Origin: Chara braunii
Taxonomy: Eukaryota; Streptophyta; Charophyceae; Charales; Characeae
Direction of reading: 5' to 3'
Length of the DNA: 23,436 nucleotides
Assembly: GCA_003427395.1 (NCBI GenBank)
Contig: BFEA01000478.1
Coordinates: forward strand, 24,161 to 47,596
Below, one piece after another: positions 9,001 through 17,500 of the stretch; position 1 is the first letter of the stretch; every line of letters starts with the position of its first letter. The translations under genes and the position numbers were made by a program. The notes below the pieces were generated by a model that saw only the letters and a program-made list of their open reading frames with translations, made no database searches and was not told the origin of the DNA.

Positions 9001-9450
9001 CGGAGGACGAGGACGGAGGAGGAGGACGAGGAGGAAGAGGGAGGAGGTTTACACCTCCTTTTCCTCGTGCTTTCCTCCTCAATATTTCCAGTCCTCTTCA
9101 TCATTGTCTTCTTGCTCGTCCTCATTGCCCATTCCATATTTGTCGCGTCCGCTCCTTCTCCTTCTTCTTCTACTCCACCTCGTTCGCCACTTTCTATGTA
9201 TTTGTTCTGCCCGCTCCTCCTACTTGTTCAACTCATCCTCCTCCTCCTCCTCGTAGATAGATAGAGAGACACAACACCGAACCCAGTTGTCTATTACCCT
9301 GCAGGCACTCAATGGATCAGCAGTGTCTGCAGTTGCTGGTTCTCCTTCTTCTACTCCTCTTTGTCGTCCTCCTCCCCTACTCTTCCTAGATAGAGACGGA
9401 GAAAGCAGCCAACCCAGTTGTCTACTCCTTGTTGTTGCAAGTTCGTGCAC
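9001..9450. repeat. Purine/pyrimidine tracts with an imperfect duplication
   Basis: A GGA-rich block (9002-9049) is followed by a long CCT/CTT-rich block (9053-9250). A segment containing GATAGAGA and then AACCCAGTTGTCTA occurs near 9255-9295 and again near 9390-9424, each preceded by a TTCTTCTACTCC stretch. This is a diverged direct duplication of roughly 130 bp. The Ser/Pro/Leu frames on both strands come from composition. Confidence 0.6.
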
Positions 9451-9780
9451 AACTGCAGCTACAGCAGTGATTCCATGAATCCCTACTTTAGCTCTTTGCT
9501 TTTTTTTTTAATTTTCCTTTACGTTGATCCGACCACAGGAGTAGTTTCCCCTGTCGGTAGACATGAGGACCGCTCCAATTGGCCACAAATGGGATGTTTG
9601 CAACCCTGGAGAACAGCAGTCCCAAATGTTCAATCCAAAAATTTGTAGGGTCCAAGTATCTGACATTTTGACAATGAAGAACATAAGTCATATGCTATTT
9701 TCACCTAGGCAACAAGAGTGCCCTGGGACCATTTTTGCCCAGACAGGCCAAAAAACGAAAATTATATATATATATATATA
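9451..9780. other. No recognisable gene
   Basis: Mixed sequence ends in a (TA)n run at 9763-9780 that borders the MITE. The segment GAGTGCCCTGGGACC and its continuation through CAGGCCAAAAA (9716-9755) reappears in diverged form at 10679-10716, between the two MITEs. Confidence 0.45.
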
Positions 9781-9839
9781 CAGGGTTGTCGGCGTTTGGC
9801 GTTCGGGCGTTCAGGCCGAACGCGGACAAAAAAAAAAAA

Positions 9840-10123
9840 AAACAAAAAAAAAAACAACGTTTTAAAAAAATTCCGAAAATAAACTATGTTATGGATAAAA
9901 ATCAAGTAAACATTATTTGCCTGGGCACTACATCCAAATTCATTACCAAATTCCAATCAAAAATCAAATAAAAAAAAAAAAAAACAAAAAAAAAAACAAC
10001 GTTTTAAAAAAATTCCGAAAATAAACTATGTTATGGATAAAAATCAAGTAAACATTATTTGCCTGGGCACTACATCCAAATTCATTACCAAATTCCAATC
10101 AAAAATCAAATACAAAAATTCGA
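9840..10123 (+). repeat. Tandem duplication, period 142 bp, inside the MITE
   Basis: Two copies of a unit running from AACAACGTTTTAAAAAAA to TCAAAAATCAAATA appear identical apart from poly-A boundary length. The CG of ACGTTTT is at 9858-9859 and 10000-10001. Identity this high indicates a very recent duplication or an assembly artefact. Confidence 0.85.
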
Positions 10124-10149
10124 CACTATGATAAAAAAAAAAAAACAAG

Positions 10150-10535
10150 AGAATTAAAATGAGTGAGTATCCCTGCACCTTTTCGACACCGCCATCGTTG
10201 CCGATTTTTAATTATTGTTTGGCATTGACAAATGTGCTGAAAATTTACAGATATGTAGTTTACATAATAGCTAACTCATTGTTTTTTTTCAAAAAATAAT
10301 ATTTTTTTTTAGGGCCTGAAATAAAGGGGAAACCAAAAAGTTAAAAGTGAAAAAAAAGCGAATAGTGAGTGGGCGAGCACGTTTTGACACCCCGATCTTT
10401 GACGATTTTTAATTTTTTTTTGGCTTGGCAGAATGACTTCAACAATTTATAGGCGTGTAGGTTACATCATACAGAACTAAAAAAAAAAAAATTCAGAAAA
10501 AAAAAACTTTATTTTTAAGGCCTTGAAACAATTTT
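10150..10535 (+). repeat. Diverged direct duplication inside the MITE
   Basis: The block from GAGTGAGTATCCCTGCACC through CGATTTTTAATT and GTAGTTTACAT (about 10158-10325) is repeated with many substitutions at about 10363-10530 (GTGAGTGGGCGAGCACG, CGATTTTTAATT, GTAGGTTACAT). Both copies end in T/A runs before a GGCCT motif. Confidence 0.6.
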
Positions 10536-10728
10536 TGGCGGGGGCCGAACCTGGAGGTGTTCGGCCCCCGAACGGGACCCCGAACGCCCGAACGTTCGGG
10601 GGCCATCCCGGGGGCCCCCGAACGTTCGGCTAGGTAACCCTGTATATATATATATTATAACATATATCTACGCTATCAGAGTGCCCCGGGGCCACTTGCC
10701 CGGCCGGGCCAAAAATATATATGTGTAT

Positions 10729-11309
10729 CATGGCTACGCTGGAGCCGGACTCAGACATTTCCAGACATCCGGAATTCCGGACATTTCTGGATCTCCGGAC
10801 ATGGAGGGATCCGAATTGTCCGCATGTCTGGGCAGGTCCAGAAATGTCCGGATCATTAAAGAAAAATAAAAATAAAAAAATCTAAAAAAAAAGTACGTTG
10901 TGCAGAATAACAATGCAAACCACGCAGGGCCTCAAAAGTCATGTCTGAATTCCTAACCAAACTTGAGTTAAAAGTCAAAAACTATAAAAAACTTTAAAAA
11001 AGTTTAAAAAAGACTTTGGGAACTAATGAAAGGTAATGAATTATTAATAATTAAAAAATTGGGGTTGTCTAATAAATTATTATAGAGAGAGAGCATGTCC
11101 GGACACCCCAAAAAAGCATAAACGGGCTTGAAAAACCCCCAAAACAGATTTGCCGGCTTGGCTTCTCAATGGGGAAGGGTCGTGGACCGTTTTTTTATTT
11201 TTTTTTTCTCGAAATATGGCAGATCCAGACCTTTTAGACTAGACGTCTGGAGTCCGGAGTGAATTCTGACTGTTTGGACGGTGGTCCGGATGTCCGGATT
11301 GTAGCCATG
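10729..11309 (+). mobile_element. Second hAT-like MITE, 581 bp
   Basis: The ends are CATGGCTAC (10729) and GTAGCCATG (ends 11309), a 9-bp perfect inverted repeat that extends imperfectly into TCCGGAC. Flanking octamers ATGTGTAT and ATATACAT differ only by transitions, so a decayed 8-bp target duplication is possible. Subterminal regions are packed with TCCGGACAT/ATGTCCGG motifs on both sides. The A/T-rich centre (about 10865-10990) resembles the core of the 9781-10642 element, for instance in the CCTAACCAAACTTGAGTT stretch. No coding capacity. Confidence 0.7.
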
Positions 11310-11382
11310 ATATACATATTTTTTAACCTTCCCTGATTCTTGCACGACCGGACCGCCTTGGAAAATATGATGCTCAGGGCAG

Positions 11383-11670
11383 CCCGCCTGGTAGCCTAGA
11401 TTTTTCTAGATATAAGAAAATAAATCTTTTGTAACAAGAATATTTGGATGTGTTGAACTTCGACAGGTTTCCCTCAAATTAGGCACCAGTTTATTATGCG
11501 GGAGGAGGCTTTGATCAATTTGCGAACCCGCCTGGTAGCCTAGATTTTTCGATATATAAGAAAATAAACCTCTTGTAACAAGAATATTTGGATGTGTTGA
11601 ACTTTGACAGGTTTCCCTCAAAGTTGGCACCAGTTTATTATGTGGGAGGAGGCTTTGATCAATCTGCGAG
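11383..11670 (+). repeat. 144-bp tandem duplication carrying a splice acceptor
   Basis: Copies 11383-11526 and 11527-11670 are about 93% identical. Each includes an acceptor-like TTGAACTT(C/T)GACAG followed by the start of a frame reading FPS. Copy 1 has a TAG where copy 2 encodes KL (CAAATTAGG against CAAAGTTGG), so only copy 2 can begin the open reading frame that follows. Confidence 0.85.
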
Positions 11671-12818
11671 CCTAGGAACGAATTCGGCCTACGATGCGAG
11701 GCAGATTGGCAATAGAGGAACTCAAAATTTAGACAAGAATTTCAGAGAGAAGGAATTTTCTGAAGGTGAGCAAACAGTTGCCAGAAACAGGATTGATGGA
11801 ATGGAGGAAGAGGCCAAAGGAAGTCAAGTTTCAAACACTGACAAAAGACATGAACGAACATTTGAAGGCGAACAACGAAAAATTAAAACGTCGTTTGAGC
11901 ATTTGAGATCAATGACTCAACGATCATCTGAAGCACCACCTCTACGAGCTCAAGAGAATTGTCGCAGTTGATCAATACCATTCAATGGCAGACATGAAGT
12001 TGAAGTACAATCGCCTCTCAAAAGTGTTGCGAATTGTGTTGAAGCATCCGCACAAGCACACGTGAATCATGCACCTGATACGGAAAATAATTGTCTTGCA
12101 TCTTCAGCGGTTCCATCATCTTCAGTTCCCCCTCTGAAACATGCTAAATCTCAAGACGAATTGACTCTCAAGATGCGAGCGAAGGGTTCCAGTACATCCC
12201 TGATCGGAGGAGATGAAGCGGAAGTTTAATCGCCTCTAAAAGTGGTTGCAAATTGTCTTGGATCTTCCCTGGCAGTACCTGGAGTGCAAGAAGTTGGCGT
12301 GTGCCCAAGGATGCAAAAAAGTATTCTTCATCTTCATTGTTCAGTGCAGAAAATGAAGTTAAAGCCAGATCACCTTCCAAATGCATAACTAATTGTCTTT
12401 AGGCATCATTGCAATCACAGGGTCAATATGAAGCTGATGTGGCTAGCAGGCTGGAAACCAATCCTCCAACAGCAACTGACTTCTCACAGCCATCCGAAAA
12501 GAGTCAAAAGTCTCAGTCATCCTCGTTGAACACTCGATCACGCAAAGCAGGTCAGAAGAGTCAAGTAGGGGCAATCTCCCAACCACGAAGCAAGAGAGAA
12601 ACTGAAGAAGTTTCGGGGGATCTCCCAATGGGTCGTGACCATGGTTCACAACACATTTCAGAGGATGAGGTTGTTGATTTGGCAGGAAATGACTTAAACA
12701 GCGACAAAGTGCAACGTGAGCAGGGTTGCACAGAGACTGGCCAAGCAGCAGCTCGACCACCGAAACCTTCGCCAAAGCTCCCAGCAGCAAAGAGAAGACA
12801 GCCGAATATAGAGAGAGA
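11612..12818 (+). pseudogene. Decayed long exon of a charged, low-complexity protein
   Basis: From the acceptor GACAG (ends 11611) one frame runs to 12226 with a single TGA at 11969-11971. It then meets a TAA at 12227, shifts frame between about 12240 and 12300, meets a TAG at 12400-12402, and continues open until the microsatellite at 12815. The product is rich in E, K, Q, S and R and looks disordered. A motif of the type EVxxSPLKxVANC occurs three times (near 11997, 12218 and 12355), with the stops falling inside copies 2 and 3. Comparison of the copies shows the TAA replaces CAA. I recognise no domain. By position it could be the N-terminal, disordered part of the KDZ gene downstream, but that link is inferred only. 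Confidence 0.5.
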
Positions 12819-12843
12819 GAGAGATAGATAGAGAGAGAGAGGG

Positions 12844-12890
<47 letters not shown>

Positions 12891-12905
12891 GATAGAGAGA
12901 GAGAA

Positions 12906-12953
<48 letters not shown>
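12815..12953 (+). repeat. (GA)n/(GATA)n compound microsatellite
   Basis: GA units alternate with a clean (GATA)n block at about 12846-12890 and finish with (GA)n to 12952. The Ser-Leu-Ile-Tyr frame on the minus strand is an artefact. Confidence 0.95.
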
Positions 12954-12954
<1 letters not shown>

Positions 12955-13022
12955 CCACGGAGGGAGATGACAAATATAGGAAGAATAGATGGTGGTGCAA
13001 AACTTGTCTACGTACTATGGTG
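12953..13022 (+). other. Possible exon with a CxxC motif
   Basis: Immediately after the microsatellite a plus-strand frame reads EATEGDDKYRKNRWWCKTCL and then RTM, followed by GTGACA as a weak donor. The hydrophilic lead and WWCKTC resemble one half of a zinc-binding site, but the exon start is lost in the microsatellite and no family can be named. Confidence 0.25.
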
Positions 13023-13267
13023 ACATTGTTCACCGTAACTTTTTTGTCATCCAGATTGTAGATAATATGTTTATCCTTCACACTAATTTTTTTTATAGGT
13101 TAGATTTATGATTGAGTTAATGATAATATACCCTCATGACACCCTCTCTTTGTTAATTTTTTTTTTTGTATGTTGTGTGGTGGTCGTGCGGTCTCATCAT
13201 TGTGTTACTAACATGATGTATCTATTTTTTTCTTTTATTCTTGTACTTAATTGTGTTATTGATGCAG

Positions 13268-13330
13268 GTGCATGCCCAACGGTCGATCTGCTACAGTACA
13301 AGTGGATGAATCTGTTTCGCCTGGATGAAC
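13268..13330 (+). other. Possible small exon upstream of the CxC5 exon
   Basis: The acceptor TTGATGCAG (ends 13267) and donor GTATGC (13331) bracket a frame reading ACPTVDLLQYKWMNLFRLDE. It ends in phase 1, whereas the next exon begins in phase 0, so the two do not join directly. It is either decayed, alternatively spliced or spurious. Confidence 0.3.
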
Positions 13331-13408
13331 GTATGCACTAGTCATCTTTGATATTGTATTTCATAATATTAACCTCATAAAATTATTACTTTCATTATTA
13401 TTTCAAAG

Positions 13409-13986
13409 GCATTCTATTTGGATCACAACATGACCTTAGATGACATTCTTCACCCTATGCCCTTGCTTGATGCATTTGTTGCAATCCATATATTTAACAT
13501 ATTTCCGGACGACATGCCAAACATTTATGATTATGTGCAGCAAGCGTTCAATTGTCGATCTTCATCATTGAAGCAGCGCGATTACATTGTTGGTGAAGTC
13601 ACAAATGTTCTCACGAAAATGCATTGTTAAGACCCTCGTCTTTTAAGAAACCCGGTTCTTACCGCCGAGTATGCTTTGCACTGCACAGGCTCAGAGTTCG
13701 TGCTGATTTCATCCATTGACCATTGTTTGGAATGTGGAGGAGTTGTTACGCTTGCTGATAAACCATCCAACTCATTCTTCTACCTAATGCAAGGCATGCC
13801 TTGCATGGGGCTGCTTTTTTATAAGATTTGCTCCCAATGTTCAACTATGTTCTCATACTCATTCTACGAATTGGCAAACGGTGAAAGGAGAATCTACAAG
13901 ACATCAAAGAAATACGAGGAATGGTTTCAGCTCAACTATGAGACAATCGTCCGTACCAACCTTCTTCGACAACATGACCAATTGCT
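13409..13986 (+). CDS. KDZ-associated CxC5-like cysteine cluster exon, one in-frame stop
   Basis: The acceptor TTTCAAAG (ends 13408) and donor GTAAGT (13987) enclose 192 codons plus two bases. The N-terminal half (AFYLDHNMTLDDILHPMPLL) is helical. The second half holds paired CxxC motifs, C106-x2-C109 (HCLECGG) and C141-x2-C144 (ICSQCSTMF), followed by a basic/aromatic stretch (ERRIYKTSKKYEEWFQLNYE). That arrangement matches the CxC5 cluster found N-terminal to KDZ transposases, thought to bind zinc. A TAA at 13628-13630 (codon 74) interrupts an otherwise continuous frame that is clearly one exon, since coding character resumes at once in the same phase. The simplest view is a nonsense mutation. 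A second, shorter intron hiding the stop is possible, but I see no good sites for it. Confidence 0.72.
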
Positions 13987-14268
13987 GTAAGTTCTTCGAA
14001 AAAATTGAAATTCAATTTAATTGAATGAGTTGCCTTTTTTGTTTGGCCACGAGGTTCCTTATCACCTTTTTCCCTATGAAGATTTCCACGCCCGGACCGT
14101 TACGTCCAACCGGGCACCCGAGTCACTCGTGATGCCCGGATCAACCGGGCGTGGGAAAAAACACAGTAATGTTTTTTTATTTTTTTTTGCTTTATGGCCA
14201 TTCCGCGCCCTGCTGAAGAGCTCAAATATGAGGTGTTTCAGATTTTCCGTTGATTTCAGTTTTGAGGG

Positions 14269-14269
<1 letters not shown>

Positions 14270-14310
<41 letters not shown>
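14270..14310 (+). repeat. Homopolymer G run, about 41 bases
   Basis: A continuous G-run follows TTTGAGGGC. It is prone to G-quadruplex formation and to length errors in sequencing. Confidence 0.9.
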
Positions 14311-14311
<1 letters not shown>

Positions 14312-14320
14312 ATTTTTCAG

Positions 14321-14377
14321 GGAGGATGGGGAGGGTGTTGTTTTGCTGGGAGGATGGGGAGGGTATTGTTTTGCAGG
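14321..14377 (+). repeat. 28-bp tandem repeat, two copies
   Basis: GGAGGATGGGGAGGGT followed by (G/A)TTGTTTTGC occurs at 14321 and again at 14349. Confidence 0.75.
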
Positions 14378-14449
14378 AAGATGTTGTTTGCCCTTGCTGC
14401 CACATCTGACCTTGCCAGGTGCACCCGTCTGCCACAAGGACAACTCGAG

Positions 14450-15118
14450 GAAGCCATGACCTACAAAGAGGAGGTGCGAAAAGAAGAAGGAAAAAAAAGG
14501 CAGAGGAGGTGGAGCCTTGGAATAATGCAAGTGATGAAAAGAAGAAGAAGAAGAAGAAGAAGAAGAAGAGGAGGAGGAAGAGGAGGAGGAGGTGGTGGAT
14601 GGCAAGAAGGAAGTGGAAGGAAAATGTAAGGAGAAAGAACAAAATGCCACAGGTGGTGGAGAAGTACAGGAGTGGGAGGAGAAGGTGGAAGTGGAGGATG
14701 GCGAGAAGGAAGAGGGAGGAGGATAAACTATTGAAGTGTGAAAATAAAACAGATGAGCAAGTGAAAGGAGAAAAACATGACGGTAAGAAGAGGAAGAAAA
14801 ATAAGTAAAAAAAGAAAAAGAGGAGGAGAAGGAGGGGAAGGAGGAGCAGGAGGAGGATGGCGAGGATGAAGTGAAAGCAAAGATGAAAGAGAAAAAAATT
14901 AACACAGACGGTGGAGAAGAACTACAAGCAGAGCAGGAGGGGGAGGAGGAGGAGGAGGAGGATAATGGAGAGAAGAAAAAGAAAAGCAGGAGGAGGAGTA
15001 AAAGGAGGAGGATGGCAAAGAATAAGAAAAGGAGGAGGAAGAGGAGGAGGAGGACGATGGCAAAGAGACGAAGAAGAAAAAAAAGAAGAAGAAGAAAAAA
15101 AGGAGGAGAAGAAAGCTC
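14450..15118 (+). repeat. Long polypurine tract (GAA/GGA)
   Basis: About 670 bp are overwhelmingly A and G on the plus strand, built of AAG, GGA and GAA units without a fixed period. Overlapping Lys/Arg/Glu frames in all three plus phases and Ser/Phe/Leu frames on the minus strand show composition and not coding. It resembles the tract at 318-690. Confidence 0.85.
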
Positions 15119-15299
15119 TCTCTATCTCTATCTCTTGCCATAAATGGGTATCGCGGCCTTCGATGTATGTTGCAATGGATGTGTGCCACGGCCTTCGATA
15201 TGTGTTGCAACGACATGACCATTTTTTATTTTTTTTTTAGGACGGAACACGAATAAGAAAAAAAAAAAGAAGAGGAAAAAGGAGGAGGTCTTGCAACAC

Positions 15300-15336
15300 A
15301 CACACATACACACTCACACATACACACACATACGCC
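15300..15336 (+). repeat. CA-rich microsatellite
   Basis: Degenerate ACACAC/ATACAC units follow a purine block. Confidence 0.8.
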
Positions 15337-15554
15337 AAATTTCGCTCACTTACCTGCCAATGGCGACGTGGAGCAGGTAAGGGCGATGGACAAAGGCAAA
15401 TGAGTGGGCGAAGGTTGACGAGGAATGGCAAACGAGTCGACAAGTGTTTTCCCGTCTGGAGAGAAGTGTCGTGTGATTTTGCGCTAGGATTTAAAGTGGA
15501 ATGCCCACGCGAAATTGCGTGGGGACCCTTGTCAAATGGGGGAAAAAAAGGGCA

Positions 15555-15593
15555 ATCTCAGACCCTCGATCTTGCAGACCAAGGGTCTGAGAT
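15555..15593. repeat. Perfect 12-bp hairpin
   Basis: Arms ATCTCAGACCCT (15555-15566) and AGGGTCTGAGAT (15582-15593) flank a 15-base loop, inside the inverted-repeat element. A smaller hairpin (CCCACGC/GCGTGGG) lies just upstream near 15504-15523. Confidence 0.75.
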
Positions 15594-15985
15594 CGCGTTT
15601 GTTTTTTCCTTCTGCGTGGGGTCGGTAGGGCCTCCGCGGAATTTGTTTTTGGCGGTCTGCAGGGCCCTGTGCCACCCCGCCATGCCGCAGCCCCCCCCCA
15701 ACACCCGTTTTCAATTTTTTTTTTTGGCGCCGTGGAGAGCGTCCGGGGGCCTGCGTGAGCCTCATGCCCAACCGGGCACCCGGGCGTTATTCCGGTCATG
15801 GTCTGGGGACCCGGGCGTCCGGGAAATCAGCATAGCTTTTTCGTTGTTTTTTCCAACTTATGTATTTTTCAATTATTGTAAAATTGTGCTAGGTTATTGC
15901 TAGTAACTATCTCACAGTTCATTGATTGCACCACATGTTTCTTACTAATCGGCGTATGGTTTCGGTTGTCTTTCTTGATGTGCAG

Positions 15986-16108
15986 TTATGAAGCACATGC
16001 GGGCTTCGAAACTTCAGCAACAATTCATAATAACAGAGAATGTCTAACAAAATTCCTTACGATTGAAGACCAACGAAAAGATATCTCCAGGCATAAACAC
16101 ATGGACCG
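15986..16108 (+). CDS. KDZ gene exon after the CxC5 cluster
   Basis: The acceptor GATGTGCAG (ends 15985) joins in phase 2 to the donor at 13987. The frame reads YEAHAGFETSATIHNNRECL and continues TKFLTIEDQRKDISRHKHMDR. The pattern of a histidine, GF, and then an Asn-rich turn fits the segment following the second CxxC pair in CxC5 proteins. A GTATGC donor at 16109 is possible. If translation simply continues, the frame stops at a TAA at 16125-16127, while an adjacent frame stays open and looks coding (see 16126-16236). Confidence 0.6.
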
Positions 16109-16125
16109 GTATGCTATCAATCGAT

Positions 16126-16236
16126 AAAGGCTCGAAATACTTTCGCTGGAGAGCATCAATCTTTCTGCAAAGGCATTGTGCACATTTGATAGATTTCATC
16201 GATTATCATATGAAGATTGATGAAATAATTTCACAG
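16126..16236 (+). CDS. Probable frameshifted continuation of the KDZ exon
   Basis: A frame different from that of the preceding exon reads KGSKYFRWRASIFLQRHCAH and then LIDFIDYHMKIDEIISQ before a CAG/GTGCTA junction. Its composition and the FRW and CAH elements look like natural protein and would fit the part of CxC5 proteins that follows the Asn-rich turn. Only 22 bases separate the stop-free parts, too short for an intron, so a small insertion or deletion near 16115-16127 is the likely cause. Confidence 0.45.
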
Positions 16237-16325
16237 GTGCTATGCATTTCAACCTATTCTTACCCATAACCCGCACACACACAAAACAATGTTTGTTAAT
16301 TTCAACCTATTATTAACCATTTTAT

Positions 16326-16371
16326 AAATCTCATTGATGAGGACGTGCTGGATGAGCAGGAGCAAGAAGAC
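16326..16371 (+). other. Possible small acidic exon
   Basis: A frame reading LIDEDVLDEQEQEDE ends at a GTAAGG donor (16372). It lies where the KDZ gene must bridge between 16236 and 18267. No clear acceptor was identified. Confidence 0.25.
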
Positions 16372-16389
16372 GAGTAAGGCGATTCCCAC

Positions 16390-16735
16390 AATTAGAAGAG
16401 AGAAGAAATAACATGTGTAGGATGAGAGAGAGCAGCAAGACAGCAAGACCAGAAGGAATAAATCATTGAGGAGAACCCAGACAATGAGGAGGTGGAGGAG
16501 GGAGGAAGAACATAATGACAGAGATCCAAAAGAAGAAGAGGGATCAAAGGGTATAAAATCAAAGTTGATAATGAGGGCAGAGACGAGGAGGAGGAACAAC
16601 TTGATGAAGACATTAGGTCAAGAAGGGAAGTAGCACAGGCTTGTGGAGAAGACGAGGTGGTGGTGGCAAGGGAAGGGGAGAGAGAGACAAGGAGAGAAAG
16701 ACGGGGGAAGGGAAGCCAGTCAGCGAGTATGCTAC
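16390..16735 (+). other. Purine-rich stretch, perhaps old acidic coding sequence
   Basis: A/G-rich sequence with a broken frame that includes EENPDNEEVEEGGRT and KVDNEGRDEEEEQLDEDI. It may be part of a disordered acidic linker of the KDZ protein or simply polypurine DNA. Stops interrupt every frame. Confidence 0.2.
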
Positions 16736-16792
16736 GCGATGCGATAACTTTTTTATTTTATTTTTTCCCTCGAAACAGAACCTTAAAGTTCT

Positions 16793-16935
16793 GACTCCTT
16801 CTACATTCTGGGGAGCATCAGTCCGGTTCCTGTTCCACAACGACAAGTTAGAAAAAATTACAATGATTACTCACACACACTTCTCCCCCTTATGGCGTGA
16901 AGGTCCGAACGACGACATTCATTACTTCCTATAGG
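16793..16935 (-). mobile_element. SINE-like repeat, copy 1 (partial)
   Basis: A GGGGAGCATCAGTCCGGTTC block and the following TGTTCCA...GACAAGT segment match copies at 18724 and 21840 over about 70 bp, with looser similarity beyond. A T-run lies upstream on the plus strand (16740-16767), as for the other copies, which suggests a minus-strand retroposon with an A-tail. Confidence 0.5.
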
Positions 16936-17072
16936 ATGTACCACCCGTCACCCCTGCCTAAGTTAGCCTAAACAACCTTGCTACATCTTTTGCCTGTTAG
17001 CCTTTTTTCCTAACCATTTTTCCTAGCTTTTTTTTCTAGCCTTTTTATTTAGCAACTAGAGTTTTGCCTGCT

Positions 17073-17122
17073 TAAGTTTTCGCCAGTCTCTCTCTCTCTC
17101 TCTTCTCTCTCTCTCTTTCTCG

Positions 17123-17212
<90 letters not shown>

Positions 17213-17213
17213 N

Positions 17214-17307
<94 letters not shown>
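17073..17307 (+). repeat. (TC)n microsatellite, about 230 bp
   Basis: An almost pure TC tract with a few single-base slips; an ambiguous base (n) lies at 17213. It is the longest microsatellite in the window, and its true length may be collapsed. Confidence 0.97.
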
Positions 17308-17309
<2 letters not shown>

Positions 17310-17379
17310 GGCCTTGGCCAAGTTGGCCATGGTTACGGGAGAACCAATGGTGCAGACACTATGACCCAGATTTCCAATT

Positions 17380-17432
<53 letters not shown>

Positions 17433-17500
17433 GACCTTGGCCAAGTTGGCCAAGGTTACGGGAGAACCAATGGTGCGGACACTATGACCCAGATTTCCAA

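Larger units (their letters stand above)
9781..10642 (+). mobile_element. hAT-like MITE, 862 bp
   Basis: The element begins CAGGGTT at 9781 and ends AACCCTG at 10642, a 7-bp perfect terminal inverted repeat. TATATATA lies on both sides (9773-9780 and 10643-10650), fitting an 8-bp hAT-type target duplication, although the flanks are TA repeats and so weak evidence. Subterminal DNA is rich in CGAACG/CGTTCG motifs at both ends (for example GCGTTCGGGCGTTC on the left and CCCGAACGCCCGAACG on the right), while the centre is very A/T-rich. It contains a perfect 142-bp tandem duplication and a second, diverged duplication of about 190 bp. It has no coding capacity. Confidence 0.8.
14081..15828. mobile_element. 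Inverted-repeat element with purine-rich interior
   Basis: The left end starts GATTTCC(ACG)CCCGG at 14081 and the right end finishes CCGGGCGTCCGGGAAATC at 15828, forming an imperfect terminal inverted repeat of about 20 bp. Both ends carry clusters of CCCGG/CCGGG, and CCAACCGGGCACCCG occurs in the same orientation at 14105 and 15768. Clear target duplications were not found, so the borders are approximate. The interior holds a G-run, a 28-bp tandem repeat, a polypurine tract of about 670 bp and a GC-rich segment with hairpins. Frames in it are composition-driven and I see no transposase. Confidence 0.55.
13987..15985 (+). other. Intron of the KDZ gene, holding a 1.75-kb inserted element
   Basis: It is bounded by a GTAAGT donor and a GATGTGCAG acceptor in matching phase 2. 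Most of its 2 kb is the inverted-repeat element at 14081-15828; without that insertion the intron would be about 250 bp, in line with a normal intron. Confidence 0.65.

Noticed and set aside
12443-13081. Minus-strand 212-codon frame with Ser-Leu-Ile-Tyr runs
   Set aside because: Much of it is the reverse translation of GA/GATA microsatellites.
14021-15240. Poly-Gly, Lys/Arg-rich and Ser/Pro-rich frames
   Set aside because: Products of the G-run and the polypurine tract in many phases at once; not proteins.
15400-15903. 167-codon plus-strand frame in the inverted-repeat element
   Set aside because: Frames are open on both strands because of GC-rich composition; no domain, and it overlaps hairpins and the element's right end.
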